A stretch of 64,000 nucleotides of DNA from JBGAPH01 sp046349955 (lineage in GTDB: Bacteria > Planctomycetota > Planctomycetia > Pirellulales > JBGAPH01). The stretch is from assembly GCA_046349955.1 (NCBI GenBank), contig JAXMBI010000017.1, positions 62,001 to 126,000 of the forward strand. Reading direction: 5' to 3'. The notes under the pieces were generated by a model, which was not told the DNA's origin, did no database searches, and saw nothing but the letters and a program-made list of their open reading frames with translations. The translations under genes were made by a program, and so were the position numbers. Positions 51,401-62,543 of this stretch are shown here, piece after piece (the first letter of the stretch is position 1; the number at the start of each line of letters is the position of its first letter).

Positions 51401-52806
51401 AGATGCTGGCGGCGGCGGCCAAAGACCCGAAGCATGCCGAGGATTTGGCCTGGGCCCGCCGCGTGAAGGCTCAGCAGGTGGGCGCCACCGGCGATTACAC
51501 GGAGTTCCTGGCCGCCCTCGACTCGCTCGAACAATCGGCCAAGGGAGCGCCGCTCGGCCCGCAGGAAAAGGTGCTGAAAGCCATGCTGCTTGCCCAGCGG
51601 CCCGAGCCGCAGAGCTGGATGGCCGGCATGGCGGCGTTCGACGAAATCTCCAAAGACCGGCCGCTCCTGCACCAGGAAAAGTGGCTGTTGGCGCTGCTCG
51701 AGCAGAAAGCGGGCGACTTGCCCAAAGCCCGCGAACTGCTTCTCGAGGCGCTGGCGCAGGACCCGGGCAACGTCGACTATCTAGGCTCCTATGTCAAGAT
51801 TCTGCTCGACCAGAACGACCCCGACGAGGCGATCAAGTGGGTCGACAAACTGCAGGAACTCAAGCCGCTGGACCTGAAGGTCTATTTGCTCAAGGCCGAG
51901 GTGCTGTCGAAGCAAGGCAAGAAAGCGCAGGCCGTGGCGATGCTCAAGCGGATGATTCCGCAAAAGATCACCGACGAGAACGCGCACTACCTGCGCGAAG
52001 TGGCCGGCCTCTGCGAGGCCTTCGAGCAGTTCGACGAGGCGCAGCAGTTGTACGAGGAGTACGCTCAAAAGAATCCGGCCGCAGGCACGCTCTATCTGGC
52101 CGGCTACCTCGGCCGACGCGGCAAGGTCGATGAGTCATTCGTGCTGTTGCAGAAGGTGCTCCGCAAGAACACCGTGCTGCCGATTTCGGAATTGGCGATC
52201 GCGATCCTGCGGGCCAACCAGGCCAAGCTCACTCCGGCGCAGCTTACCGCGGTGGACAAATGGATCCGCCAGGGCCTCACGGTGACTGGCGCCTCGGCCA
52301 ATGGCGAACCGAATCCGGGCGAGTTCGTGCTCAAGCTGCGTCAGGCCGAGCTCCGCGACCTGCAAGGCCAGTACGACGAGGTGATGAAGCTCTACGAGGA
52401 ACTGCTGAATCGCAGCGACATCGACGACAAGCGCAAGGCCATCGTCCTCAACAACCTGTCCTTCCTGTTGGCCGTGAAGACGGGCGACGGCGATCGGGCG
52501 CTCAAGATGGTGGACGACGCCATCAAGACGCTCGGCCCCACTTCGGACCTCCTCGATACGCGGGCGATGGCGCACTTGGCGCGAGGAGACTCGAAGAACG
52601 CGATCGCCGATCTGACCCTGGCGCTCAACGGCAGCGTCGAGCCCATGAAGCTCTTCCATCTGGCGCTGGCTTACAGCAAGGCGGGCGACAAGGTGAAGGC
52701 CAACGAGGCTTGGCAGCAAGCCAAGGAAAAGAAGTTCGATCCGAACCAACTCTCGGAACCCGAACGTAAGCTGTACGACCAGTTGCTTGCTGCGATCGGC
52801 AGTTAG
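48415..52806 (+). CDS. Large TPR protein with N-terminal anchor, 1463 aa
   Basis: The start is at ATG 48415: MRKLNVKLLVGLVVGSVVAL, continuing as GGVYFL, forms one membrane anchor or an uncleaved signal. The rest is almost entirely helical tetratricopeptide-like repeats, e.g. NSLFTRAQKAEEKGEYDEAM, KAYLSRGQFYRQDKENDKAE, FDKALDAYDRVLIKDPQSVS, AEKLLKRAVQAAPDRLDPWL and LFHLALAYSKAGDKVKANEA. Very long TPR proteins accompany EPS/PEP-CTERM export systems (PrsT-like), which fits the neighbouring Wza-like gene. It may form a periplasmic scaffold. No catalytic domain was seen. Confidence 0.85.
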   Translation: MRKLNVKLLVGLVVGSVVALGGVYFLHKFQVRRNANSLFTRAQKAEEKGEYDEAMKLYLRFVQHKKDDDRGWEALASAATKAADAPDASITTKFKAYQLLEQTAAEIPENTEVRRQLVDFQMSIGRFGDALTSLEPLIEKVETDHKNGTNKDEAKYRKDLAELDLIRAKCLLFSDKKEEGVQLLSELLGYDPVAGRFAETPGPARDQVDAYTYLAMALREKRETEEQAPAILDRMVAENKDKPKAYLSRGQFYRQDKENDKAEADFAAAAKIAPDDLDVILNQVDAALAKKNYEQTDQLLAKALKDHPRDTRVYRAAIMSAMAQGKVQDGLKLSEDGIKQVTDPTTLLMYRAELLLQLRDLEGARSVIRTLKDQGTAPTSMRNYLEAYLKLAEGDYAAASIALEGVRSQVGSGQDLGEHVDILLGQAYLSQKKFDKALDAYDRVLIKDPQSVSARLGRARVEEARGGNRARFNPDLEKLFPEGGKGPDGEGEQELSDGAKAQILGRQLDAALEEQAERSEAQRDWKRVDQVMAQLIPLLNPKQKGVLEAQVLISKGQFAAARKILDVQKQQEPKDLATWLAVANLEFSDKGADAAMAALGEAEQQLGDVVPLRLGRLSILNRSPRSNDAERDALAARLKAQEEGLDKFKGEDQKNLLLALGGAYLQLLKVDDTLRLWQQAAGIGAGDPAIRLAIFELARDRGDEPAMDAAIAEIKKTAGPASDEALFAEASRILWSAKKQKLDQAALATALAPAQEKITTLRSRRENWDKLAGLAAEVELLQNNMDQAQDSLTQAVRNNPGNVVALGQLFRLLVTQRKFQEARSHIAALGPGPHSPIMNKLIAEVEEATAHPDEAAKAAAAAVPDDSQVYEDLVWRAGLLKRLQKEAEAEKLLKRAVQAAPDRLDPWLSLAEFCVLTKQPKKVDALVKQSESKLSPEQHELFQAMAHEALGRLNEADQLYQQILAKRPDDVMALRGAASFAVRAKRNAEAVKYLDQMLAAAAKDPKHAEDLAWARRVKAQQVGATGDYTEFLAALDSLEQSAKGAPLGPQEKVLKAMLLAQRPEPQSWMAGMAAFDEISKDRPLLHQEKWLLALLEQKAGDLPKARELLLEALAQDPGNVDYLGSYVKILLDQNDPDEAIKWVDKLQELKPLDLKVYLLKAEVLSKQGKKAQAVAMLKRMIPQKITDENAHYLREVAGLCEAFEQFDEAQQLYEEYAQKNPAAGTLYLAGYLGRRGKVDESFVLLQKVLRKNTVLPISELAIAILRANQAKLTPAQLTAVDKWIRQGLTVTGASANGEPNPGEFVLKLRQAELRDLQGQYDEVMKLYEELLNRSDIDDKRKAIVLNNLSFLLAVKTGDGDRALKMVDDAIKTLGPTSDLLDTRAMAHLARGDSKNAIADLTLALNGSVEPMKLFHLALAYSKAGDKVKANEAWQQAKEKKFDPNQLSEPERKLYDQLLAAIGS

Positions 52807-52860
52807 CTCGGGCGACGCACGCGAGGAACCTGGCAGGAGGCGGCCGGCGAAAGTCGGCCG

Positions 52861-53187
52861 GTGCATGACGTGAACGAGCGGCTTTCCACTTTGGAGATGA
52901 TCGACGAGGCTCCGGCCTGGCGCGACTACTTCCGGCACTGGCCGGAAGACATGGAGCGTCGCGGCGTGCTCGTCACGCACTTCAATGAGCAGATCCCGTT
53001 CGACAACTTCATGACCAGCGAATCAATGCTGCTCGTCGATCGCCGCACGCCCGACACGATCGGCGCCCGCAAGGTGATCATCTCCTATCGCCAGATCGCC
53101 GCGCTCAAGATCGTCGACGTGGTGAAGCCGCGGAGCTTTGCCAGCCTCGGCTTCGATCAACCGACCGTCAAACGCGCCCCTGGCTGA
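52861..53187 (+). CDS. Small uncharacterised protein, 108 aa
   Basis: The frame starts at GTG 52861 (another GTG at 52870) and encodes a soluble protein with the conserved-looking core APAWRDYFRHWPEDMERRGV, then LVTHFNEQIPFDNFM, and MLLVDRRTPDTIGARKVIIS. No enzyme motif is visible. I recall similar short planctomycete proteins with the FNEQIPFxxF pattern, without assigned function. It follows the TPR gene by 54 bases on the same strand and may be co-transcribed with it. Confidence 0.6.
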   Translation: MHDVNERLSTLEMIDEAPAWRDYFRHWPEDMERRGVLVTHFNEQIPFDNFMTSESMLLVDRRTPDTIGARKVIISYRQIAALKIVDVVKPRSFASLGFDQPTVKRAPG

Positions 53188-53227
53188 CCGACTTCGCTGA
53201 CCGGTTGCCGCGAACACGATGGCGCGA

Positions 53228-55156
<1,929 letters not shown>

Positions 55157-55263
55157 GGGGAAGCTCCTCCACCACCTTCCGCAGCGCAACCGCAGTGGCC
55201 GCTCCCGGAGTGCGACACACAATCGTAGGTCACTGTCATCAGAATGACAACAGCCGGAACGCC

Positions 55264-56202
55264 TCAGCCGGCGCGTTCCAACCGCACGATCTGCTCCGCG
55301 ACCGCCTGAGCGTCGAACGGCGCGGAAACCGTCACGCCCCGGCACTCCGCCAGACTGCGGAACCAGGTGAGCTGTCGTTTGGCGAACTGCCGGGTGCGCA
55401 GTTGCACGAGCCTGATCGTGTCGGCCAGCGACCGCAGGCCCTGCAACTGCTCGGCGATCTCGCGATAGCCAACCGCCTGTCGCGCCGTGCGGCCGAGACC
55501 GCCGGGGACCGCCAACAGTCGCTGCACCTCGTCGATCCAACCGCCGGCGAACATGGCGGAAACGCGCGTATCGATGCGCGTGTTGAGTTCCTCGCGCGGC
55601 CATTCGAGCACGAACACGCGCTGGGCAGCCGGCTCCGCCCCGCCATGCGTCTGACCAGCGCTGATCCGCTGGCCCGAAGTTTCGTACACCTCGAGTGCTC
55701 GTACGACACGCTTGAGATCGTTGGGATGAAGCCGGGCCGCGGCGGCCGGGTCGACGGCGCACAGTCGAGCATGCAACGCCTGGCCGCCGGATTGGGCGGC
55801 CTCGTCGAACAGCCGCTCGCGCAGTTCCCAGTTGGGCTCGGGCCCCGAGGTCAGCCCGTGCAGCAGCGCTTTCAAGTAGAACGGGGTTCCGCCGACGAAC
55901 AGGGGCACTCGTCCACGCGAGCGCACTTCGGCCACTGCCTGCCCGGCCTGAGCAAGGTACTGTGCGATGCTGAAGTCTTCCGACGGCTCGCAGAGATCGA
56001 TCAGGTGGTGCGGAACCGCGGCCAACTCCGCGGGGCTCGGCTTGGCCGTGCCAATGTCGAGGCCGCGGTAAACGGCCATCGAATCGAGCGACAGGATTTC
56101 GGCGCCCAGCCGGCGAGCCAGCTCGAGGCCGACCGCCGTCTTGCCGGCCGCCGTCGGACCGGTCAAGAACCAACAATCAACGAATGAAACCGAAGCAGAC
56201 AC
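55264..56202 (-). CDS. miaA: tRNA dimethylallyltransferase MiaA
   Basis: The enzyme adds an isopentenyl group to A37 of tRNAs reading UNN codons. The N-terminal P-loop is LTGPTAAGKTAVGLELARRL, followed by LSLDSMAVYRGLDIGTAKPS, VPHHLIDLCEPSEDFSIAQY and LFVGGTPFYLKALLHGL. Later come RVVRALEVYETSGQRIS and the end KRQLTWFRSL. The length of 312 aa is normal. It is transcribed toward the regulator gene, with about 100 bases between them. Confidence 0.95.
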   Translation of the reverse strand: MSASVSFVDCWFLTGPTAAGKTAVGLELARRLGAEILSLDSMAVYRGLDIGTAKPSPAELAAVPHHLIDLCEPSEDFSIAQYLAQAGQAVAEVRSRGRVPLFVGGTPFYLKALLHGLTSGPEPNWELRERLFDEAAQSGGQALHARLCAVDPAAAARLHPNDLKRVVRALEVYETSGQRISAGQTHGGAEPAAQRVFVLEWPREELNTRIDTRVSAMFAGGWIDEVQRLLAVPGGLGRTARQAVGYREIAEQLQGLRSLADTIRLVQLRTRQFAKRQLTWFRSLAECRGVTVSAPFDAQAVAEQIVRLERAG

Positions 56203-56233
56203 GGCTGCGGCTCACAACGGCGCGGGGCTGATC

Positions 56234-56315
56234 GTAGGGTGCGTCAAGCGAAGCGCGGACGCACCATTGCCGTGGTTGGGCAAGGTGCGTCTGCGCTTCG
56301 CTAGACACACCCTAC
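56234..56315. repeat. REP-like inverted repeat between sat and miaA
   Basis: GTAGGGTGCGTCAAGCGAAG at 56234-56253 is mirrored by an imperfect complementary arm ending at 56315 (GCTAGACACACCCTAC). Inner segments GCGGACGCACC and GGTGCGTCTGCGC also pair. The GTAGGGTGCGT core is a widely seen dispersed palindrome in bacterial intergenic DNA. Confidence 0.7.
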
Positions 56316-56354
56316 GCAGCCACAAGCGCCCTACAAAACCCGCCTTCGCGGCTC

Positions 56355-57617
56355 CTAGCTCTGTCCCTTCATCGCATCGGCCAAGATCCGCGAGGTGCTC
56401 TCGCGCATGATCCGCGGGTCGACCAACTTGCCTTCCAGCAGCGTCTTTCGCACGTCCTTGCCGGAGATGAACACCGGCTTTTCGTCGGAGTGCTTTTCCA
56501 TCAGGTCGACGCGGCCCGCCGACTCGTAGTAGGCGGCGAAGCCCACGTTGACCGGCTTGATCTGCAGGTCGCCGGCAAGGTTCTGGAAGATTGTTTGGGC
56601 GTCGAAGTCGCCCCAAATGGCCGTGCCGTCGGCATAGGGGGCGTCGGCGTGCTTGCGGCCGATCACGATGTCGGTGAAGCCGAAGTTCTGGCGATAGATG
56701 CCGTGCATCACCGCTTCCTTCGGACCGCCGTAGAACATCTTGATGTCGAGGCCCAGCAAGATCACCCGGTCAGGCACCTTGTCGGAACGCTTCTTCCACA
56801 GCTCGGGGTCGCTGTCCCCTTCGCCCAGAGCACGCTGATCGATCAGGGCTTCGTACGTCTTCATCCGCACGTCGGCCTTCACGTCGTCCCCCTTGGTCTC
56901 GCCGATCAACGGATTCAGGCAGGCGCCCGCGTTGTGACCCTGCTTGAGCAAAGCCTCGAGGCCGTAAACCAGAGCGTACTCGTGCGCCCGGTGGAGCGGG
57001 TTGCGGGTTTGGAACGCCACCACGCGGTTCCAGCCCTTCTCCGCCAACAGCTTGCGCACTTCGCGCGGCGAGAGGACGTACTTGCCGAACGCCGGGTTCT
57101 TGGGCTGCGGGAACACGCGGATGCGGCCGCCCACCAGGTGGGTCTTGTCGGCGTCCCCCTTGAGCACCATGTCGGCGCCGGGGTGGTCGGTCCGCTCGGT
57201 CAGGTAGACGCTCTTCAGATAGCGGGGCTTGTCCCAGGGATAGACGTCGGTGATGTCGAGCACCGCGACCGTCTCCCCCTTGGTGTTCACCAGGGCGGCC
57301 TTTTGGCCCGCCTTGAGCTTGCCGGCCAGCTCGCTCGTAACGGGGAAGGCGAGCGGAATCGTCCAGGCGTAGCGCTTGCCCTGCGATTCGACGTAGGCCT
57401 CGTCGAGCACCCGGTGGTACGTGGCCGAGTCCATGGGGCCTTGGAGCGGGCTCAGGGCGCCGTCTCCAAAGCGATACACCGTCGAGAGATCGGCGTCGGA
57501 CACGGGGATCTTGGTCAGCCCGGCGGCTTCGGCCTGAACCGAGGCGATCTCCTCACTCGGAATCGTGCAGCAAACTGGCTCGGCGAGGCCGCCATGAGGA
57601 GGAATCAAGCCCGGCAT
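56355..57617 (-). CDS. sat: Sulfate adenylyltransferase (ATP sulfurylase)
   Basis: The enzyme forms APS from ATP and sulfate. The nucleotide-binding motif VVAFQTRNPLHRAHEYALVY, ACLNPLIGETKGDDVKAD, VMHGIYRQNFGFTDIVIGRK followed by HAD, and the C-terminal FISGKDVRKTLLEGK are clear. The length of 420 aa from ATG 57617 fits the monofunctional Sat type of dissimilatory or assimilatory pathways. Upstream in-frame sequence to 57887 has no homology. No APS reductase or kinase gene is adjacent. Confidence 0.95.
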   Translation of the reverse strand: MPGLIPPHGGLAEPVCCTIPSEEIASVQAEAAGLTKIPVSDADLSTVYRFGDGALSPLQGPMDSATYHRVLDEAYVESQGKRYAWTIPLAFPVTSELAGKLKAGQKAALVNTKGETVAVLDITDVYPWDKPRYLKSVYLTERTDHPGADMVLKGDADKTHLVGGRIRVFPQPKNPAFGKYVLSPREVRKLLAEKGWNRVVAFQTRNPLHRAHEYALVYGLEALLKQGHNAGACLNPLIGETKGDDVKADVRMKTYEALIDQRALGEGDSDPELWKKRSDKVPDRVILLGLDIKMFYGGPKEAVMHGIYRQNFGFTDIVIGRKHADAPYADGTAIWGDFDAQTIFQNLAGDLQIKPVNVGFAAYYESAGRVDLMEKHSDEKPVFISGKDVRKTLLEGKLVDPRIMRESTSRILADAMKGQS

Positions 57618-57879
57618 AACGTGCGGTCCCTTGGAAAACGAGGCAAACTGGGTCAAGAAGGCATGGCCTTCGTCGGCAGTGAACTGGCGAGTATACGAGA
57701 CACGGCCGGGACCCACAACGGCCGATTCGCGGCAGCGGTCGGCGGGGCAACTGTCCCCCAGGCAGGCCCGTTTTCCAGGCGTTTTTGGGGAAATTCTGGA
57801 CTTGCCGGATTGGGAGGCGCATAATGCGCAAGCGCCGCTCCCCGCTCGAAAACTCGTCTCGCTCGCAGATCCCAAACCC

Positions 57880-58143
57880 GTGCTCAACGTGCTGGAACAA
57901 CCGGCAGTGCAGGCGACGCTGCTGTTCGCCGCTACGGTGACTCTGGTGACGATCCTGGTTTACGTGGTCGGCCGGATTCGGGCGGGTATGACGGAGGAGG
58001 AGGGGGGCGCGAGCGATCTGCTCACGAATTTCCGCGAAATGCACGCCCAGGGTAAGCTAAGCGACGAGGAATTCCGAACAATTAAAACGCAACTGACCGC
58101 TCGGCTGCAGCAAGAGTTAAAGGATGCCGAGGAAACGCGTTAG
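57880..58143 (+). CDS. Small membrane protein with SHOCT-like tail, 87 aa
   Basis: A GTG at 57880 opens a frame with one membrane helix (ATLLFAATVTLVTILVYVVG), a short Glu/Gly linker and the helical tail LLTNFREMHAQGKLSDEEFR then TIKTQLTARLQQEL. The last block resembles SHOCT-type short C-terminal motifs (L-x-x-G-x-L-x-x-E-E-F-x-x-x-K). No ATG exists in this frame nearby; the frame is open upstream to 57631, so the true start is uncertain. Function is unknown. It lies 230 bases before clpX. Confidence 0.6.
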   Translation: MLNVLEQPAVQATLLFAATVTLVTILVYVVGRIRAGMTEEEGGASDLLTNFREMHAQGKLSDEEFRTIKTQLTARLQQELKDAEETR

Positions 58144-58372
58144 AGCGGCTAACGAGTTTCCCCGACCCCTACGATCGCCCCCAGGCCCGCCCGCGCGGGG
58201 GCCGGTGGCAAGATAGACTAGCTATTGGCTCGATACGTATCGCGGACACGGAGGCGTTTGCGGCCGGGGAGCGACAGGATCCCCGGGCCGGTCTCGCGAA
58301 CGACACCTGGGAAATGGCCCTCGAGATCCGGCGGGATTCGCCGCCTGGGGGCTTGGCGAAAAAGGAGTAGGC

Positions 58373-59659
<1,287 letters not shown>

Positions 59660-59694
59660 GCGCCTCGCCGGTTGATCGATCGATAGAACCTTCA

Positions 59695-59728
59695 AGAGCC
59701 CTCGGCAAGATTTGCCGAGGGCTCTTTT
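59695..59728 (+). terminator. Rho-independent terminator after clpX
   Basis: A perfect 14-base stem, AGAGCCCTCGGCAA (59695-59708) with its complement (59712-59725), has a three-base loop and is followed by TTT. It lies 36 bases past the clpX stop. Confidence 0.85.
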
Positions 59729-59826
59729 CGATTCACGTAGGTTACAAAGAGTAGCCCCAAGCGTCCGCCGTTGCATCGTAAGCGTTCCGCTGCTTAGGCT
59801 GGCGTGTTCACTCAACGAGGGCGCCG

Positions 59827-60810
59827 ATGCGTCGCTTCACCAAGCTGAGCCTGAGGGCGCTCTTCGTCTTCGTGACGCTTTGCTGCCTCGCTGCCGGCTG
59901 GGTCGCGATGGAAATGCGGCGGTTTCGCGAGCAGGCCACGGTGCTCAAGGGACTGGAGCTGCGTCTCGGGAGCGACTTTTACCGAGTTAGGACGATCCCC
60001 GCCTGGCCGCAGTGGTTCTGGAAGCCGCTCGTCGGCGAAGACGCGGTCGAGGTCGAATACGCATCGCTCGCGAAGAGATGGCCCCCTGACGCTAAGGCCG
60101 TTGGCCCGACAGAGGAAGAAGCACGAATCATCGCCAAGTGGACGAAGGTCAAAGGGCTCACCTTGGGTGGTGATGGCATCACCGATGAGCTGATGGCGTC
60201 ATTTCGGCATATGCCCGATCTCACGCGAGTCCGGTTGCTGGACACGAGCGTCACGTCGCGCGGTATAGCCCAGATTCGCGGCCTGAATCACGTAACGGAG
60301 ACTAAGGTCGAGTTAACCCAAGGATGGCCGACCGAAGGCAAGGACATCGGTATCCGGGCAGACGCGATCGAGGCGTTGGCATCGTTGCCGAATCTAAACG
60401 ACCTCACGTTCGACGGCTACCATCTGGATGAAGCGGCCGCGAACGCGCTCCCCAAACTCAAGAATGTCGGCAAATTGATGCTCGTGCGCGGGGACCTCTC
60501 CGATGTCGACGTGGCGAGCATCGCCCAGATGCCGAAGCTAACGAACCTCATCGTGTATACCAATCGACGGATCAGCGATGCGTCGATCGATGCCCTTGGC
60601 CGGCTGAAAAACTTGACGGAGCTGAGGCTACAGCAGACCGGCGTGACGGTCGAAGGACTGGAGCGTCTGGTGCAGGCGCTGCCGCAGTTCGACCCGGCGT
60701 TGCCTGTCCAGGACGATTTGTACGTGGACGAACCGCTCGAACGCGAGCTGATGAAGCGTCGGGCGGCGCGCGACCGAGACGAATCCTCGCCGCAACAGAG
60801 TGAGCAATGA
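59827..60810 (+). CDS. Leucine-rich-repeat protein with N-terminal membrane anchor, 327 aa
   Basis: The opening MRRFTKLSLRALFVFVTLCC, continuing as LAAGWVAMEMRRFREQ, is the planctomycete RF-x-LRAL-type anchor. The body carries irregular LRRs such as VKGLTLGGDGITDELMASFR, MPDLTRVRLLDTSVTSRGIA, LKNVGKLMLVRGDLSDVDVA and LKNLTELRLQQTGVTVEGLE. The tail is charged. Proteins of this architecture are common in the group, and their ligands are unknown. Its stop overlaps the next start by ATGA. Confidence 0.78.
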   Translation: MRRFTKLSLRALFVFVTLCCLAAGWVAMEMRRFREQATVLKGLELRLGSDFYRVRTIPAWPQWFWKPLVGEDAVEVEYASLAKRWPPDAKAVGPTEEEARIIAKWTKVKGLTLGGDGITDELMASFRHMPDLTRVRLLDTSVTSRGIAQIRGLNHVTETKVELTQGWPTEGKDIGIRADAIEALASLPNLNDLTFDGYHLDEAAANALPKLKNVGKLMLVRGDLSDVDVASIAQMPKLTNLIVYTNRRISDASIDALGRLKNLTELRLQQTGVTVEGLERLVQALPQFDPALPVQDDLYVDEPLERELMKRRAARDRDESSPQQSEQ

Positions 60811-61115
60811 ATCCAACACCTCCCTTTTGGATCGTGTGCATCGACCCAACCGACGACCCATATGAGAGGGAGCGAGATCCGATTTACAGATCTTGGGAAG
60901 GCGAGCGTTTCCTGCCCATCTTTACGGACCGAGAAACTGCTGACGTTTTCATCAAAGGCATGACCGACACGCTGGTCGATGGCGAGCTATTGTCACGGCC
61001 AATTCAGGACGACGCGGCCACGATGGCTGTTGTGCGTTTTGGACAGGCCAACCGCGTCTTCAGCTACGCGGTCAACCCGGTCCACGGCCAAAGGCCTAGC
61101 CTTGTCCGGTTCTAA
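60807..61115 (+). CDS. Small uncharacterised protein, 102 aa
   Basis: The ATG at 60807 overlaps the previous stop (ATGA), indicating coupled translation. The soluble product (FWIVCIDPTDDPYERERDPI, FLPIFTDRETADVFIKGM) has a pattern like SseB-type or other single-domain alpha/beta proteins in which a value column and FTD-x-E-x-A-x-x-F recur. I cannot assign a family. It is followed 13 bases later by a DUF7674-like gene. Confidence 0.6.
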   Translation: MNPTPPFWIVCIDPTDDPYERERDPIYRSWEGERFLPIFTDRETADVFIKGMTDTLVDGELLSRPIQDDAATMAVVRFGQANRVFSYAVNPVHGQRPSLVRF

Positions 61116-61128
61116 TCGGAGCCCGCCA

Positions 61129-61584
61129 ATGATCGAACAAGAACAGGTCATGCCCCTTTTTGTCGCCGCGTGTCCCTCGTTCGAAGGTCCGCTGGAGGCC
61201 TACGCTTCCGACAATTACGGCAAAGGCGATGAGCGACTGCTGTATTGCGAACTTGGAGAATTCTCTCGCCACCTGATCGATCTGGCTTCGTCGGGGAATG
61301 TAGAGGAGTTGCCTGCGGTCTTCGCCGTGATTGAGAGGCTGCACCTCGAAGGCACGCCCTATGTTCGTGAGGCAGCCACGATTGGGCTGCTCGAGGGGAT
61401 TCAGAATAACGCTTCCCACAGCGATTTTGATCTCGCGAAACTTACCTGTTACCTTCGCCCGGAGTCCGCTTACTGGTGGCAACAGGTCGCCGACTTTTGG
61501 GAAGGCAAGGTCCGCTTTGTCGGCGAGGGACCTCGCAACGGCGCCAAGCCTACGGCGTCGCCCCCACCGCGTCCGGCGGGGTGA
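61129..61584 (+). CDS. DUF7674-like protein (possible immunity-type), 151 aa
   Basis: From ATG 61129 the product is soluble and helical, with landmarks FVAACPSFEGPLEAYASD, ERLLYCELGEFSRHLIDLAS, FAVIERLHLEGTPYVREAAT then IGLLEGIQNN, and the C-terminal YWWQQVADFWEGKV. This pattern matches a family I know as DUF7674, small proteins often found singly and sometimes suggested to act as toxin immunity proteins. The last 20 residues are Pro-rich and overlap the end of the convergent TatD-like gene by 35 bases, so the natural end may be earlier. Confidence 0.6.
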   Translation: MIEQEQVMPLFVAACPSFEGPLEAYASDNYGKGDERLLYCELGEFSRHLIDLASSGNVEELPAVFAVIERLHLEGTPYVREAATIGLLEGIQNNASHSDFDLAKLTCYLRPESAYWWQQVADFWEGKVRFVGEGPRNGAKPTASPPPRPAG

Positions 61585-62380
61585 ACTGGAAGTTCCGCGA
61601 CTGGGCGAAGAACTCGAGCGGGTTCTCGTAGACCACGCGGCGGATCAGGCTTTCGGGGTGGCCGCGCTTGCGCATCGCCAGAATGAAGTCGGGCACGGCG
61701 GTCGGTTTCGAGGGGCCCCAGTCGCCGGCCGAGTTCACCAGGAGCCGCTCAGGGCCGTAGACCTCGACCATGTCGGCCGCCCGCTCGGGGGTGCACTTGC
61801 TCACGGGGTAGAGGGTCATGCCGGCCCAGAAGCCGGCTTCGAGCACGGGGCGGATCGTGTGCTCCTCCACATGGTCGACGAGCACGCGCTGCCGCGTGAG
61901 CCGCGCGTCGCCCGTGAGCATGTCGAGGATCATCCGCGTTCCCTGGTACTTGTCTTCCAGGTGGGGCGTGTGGATCAGGATCAGCTCGTCGGTCTTGGCC
62001 GCCAGGTCCAGGTGCTCGAGGAAGATCGTGGCTTCGTTCTTGGTGTTCTTGTTGAGCCCGATCTCGCCGATCCCCAGCACGCCGGGGCGGTCGAGGAACT
62101 CGGGGATCATGGCGATCACTTCGCGCGAGAGGCGAACGTTTTCGGCCTCCTTGGCGTTGATGCAGAGCCAGGTGTAGTGCTGAATGCCGTACCAGCTTGC
62201 CCGCTTGGGCTCGAACTCGGTGAGCTGGCGGAAGTAGTCGCGAAAGCCGTCGACGCTGCCGCGGTCGAACCCGGCCCAAAACGCCGGCTCGCTGACGGCG
62301 ACGCAGCCCATTTTGGCCAAGGTCTCATAGTCGTCGGTGACGCGCGAGACCATGTGGATGTGGGGGTCGAGGTAGTACAT
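61550..62380 (-). CDS. TatD-family metal-dependent hydrolase
   Basis: A TIM-barrel hydrolase. The N-terminal DPHIHMVSRVTDDYETLAKM provides the H-x-H metal motif. VLGIGEIGLNKNTKNEATIF carries the Glu, LILIHTPHLEDKYQGTRMIL the next His, RVLVDHVEEHT another His, and LLVNSAGDWGPSKP the final Asp. The spacing fits TatD-like enzymes of the kind found in Ebo-type gene sets, though no other Ebo gene lies nearby. The substrate could be DNA or a small molecule. The length of 276 aa is normal. Confidence 0.85.
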   Translation of the reverse strand: MYYLDPHIHMVSRVTDDYETLAKMGCVAVSEPAFWAGFDRGSVDGFRDYFRQLTEFEPKRASWYGIQHYTWLCINAKEAENVRLSREVIAMIPEFLDRPGVLGIGEIGLNKNTKNEATIFLEHLDLAAKTDELILIHTPHLEDKYQGTRMILDMLTGDARLTRQRVLVDHVEEHTIRPVLEAGFWAGMTLYPVSKCTPERAADMVEVYGPERLLVNSAGDWGPSKPTAVPDFILAMRKRGHPESLIRRVVYENPLEFFAQSRNFQFTPPDAVGATP

Positions 62381-62543
62381 CAGACGCTTCTCTTCCGGGG
62401 CACTTTCCCTCCCTGGGGGACCGCTCCTTTATTTCAGGCTAGCAGAAGGGCCTGCGGACGGAAACAATGGCCCGGCCAACCCAGTTTTTCCCAGGCGATT
62501 CTCGCGTCGGCAAGGCGCTCCAAACCGACTTTTGGGAGCGATC

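Noticed and set aside
57824..57942. ATG at 57824 with a good GGGAGG upstream as the start of the small membrane protein
   Set aside because: It is in a different frame and reaches a stop after about 38 codons of Arg/Ser/Cys-rich sequence; the membrane helix lies in the frame of GTG 57880.
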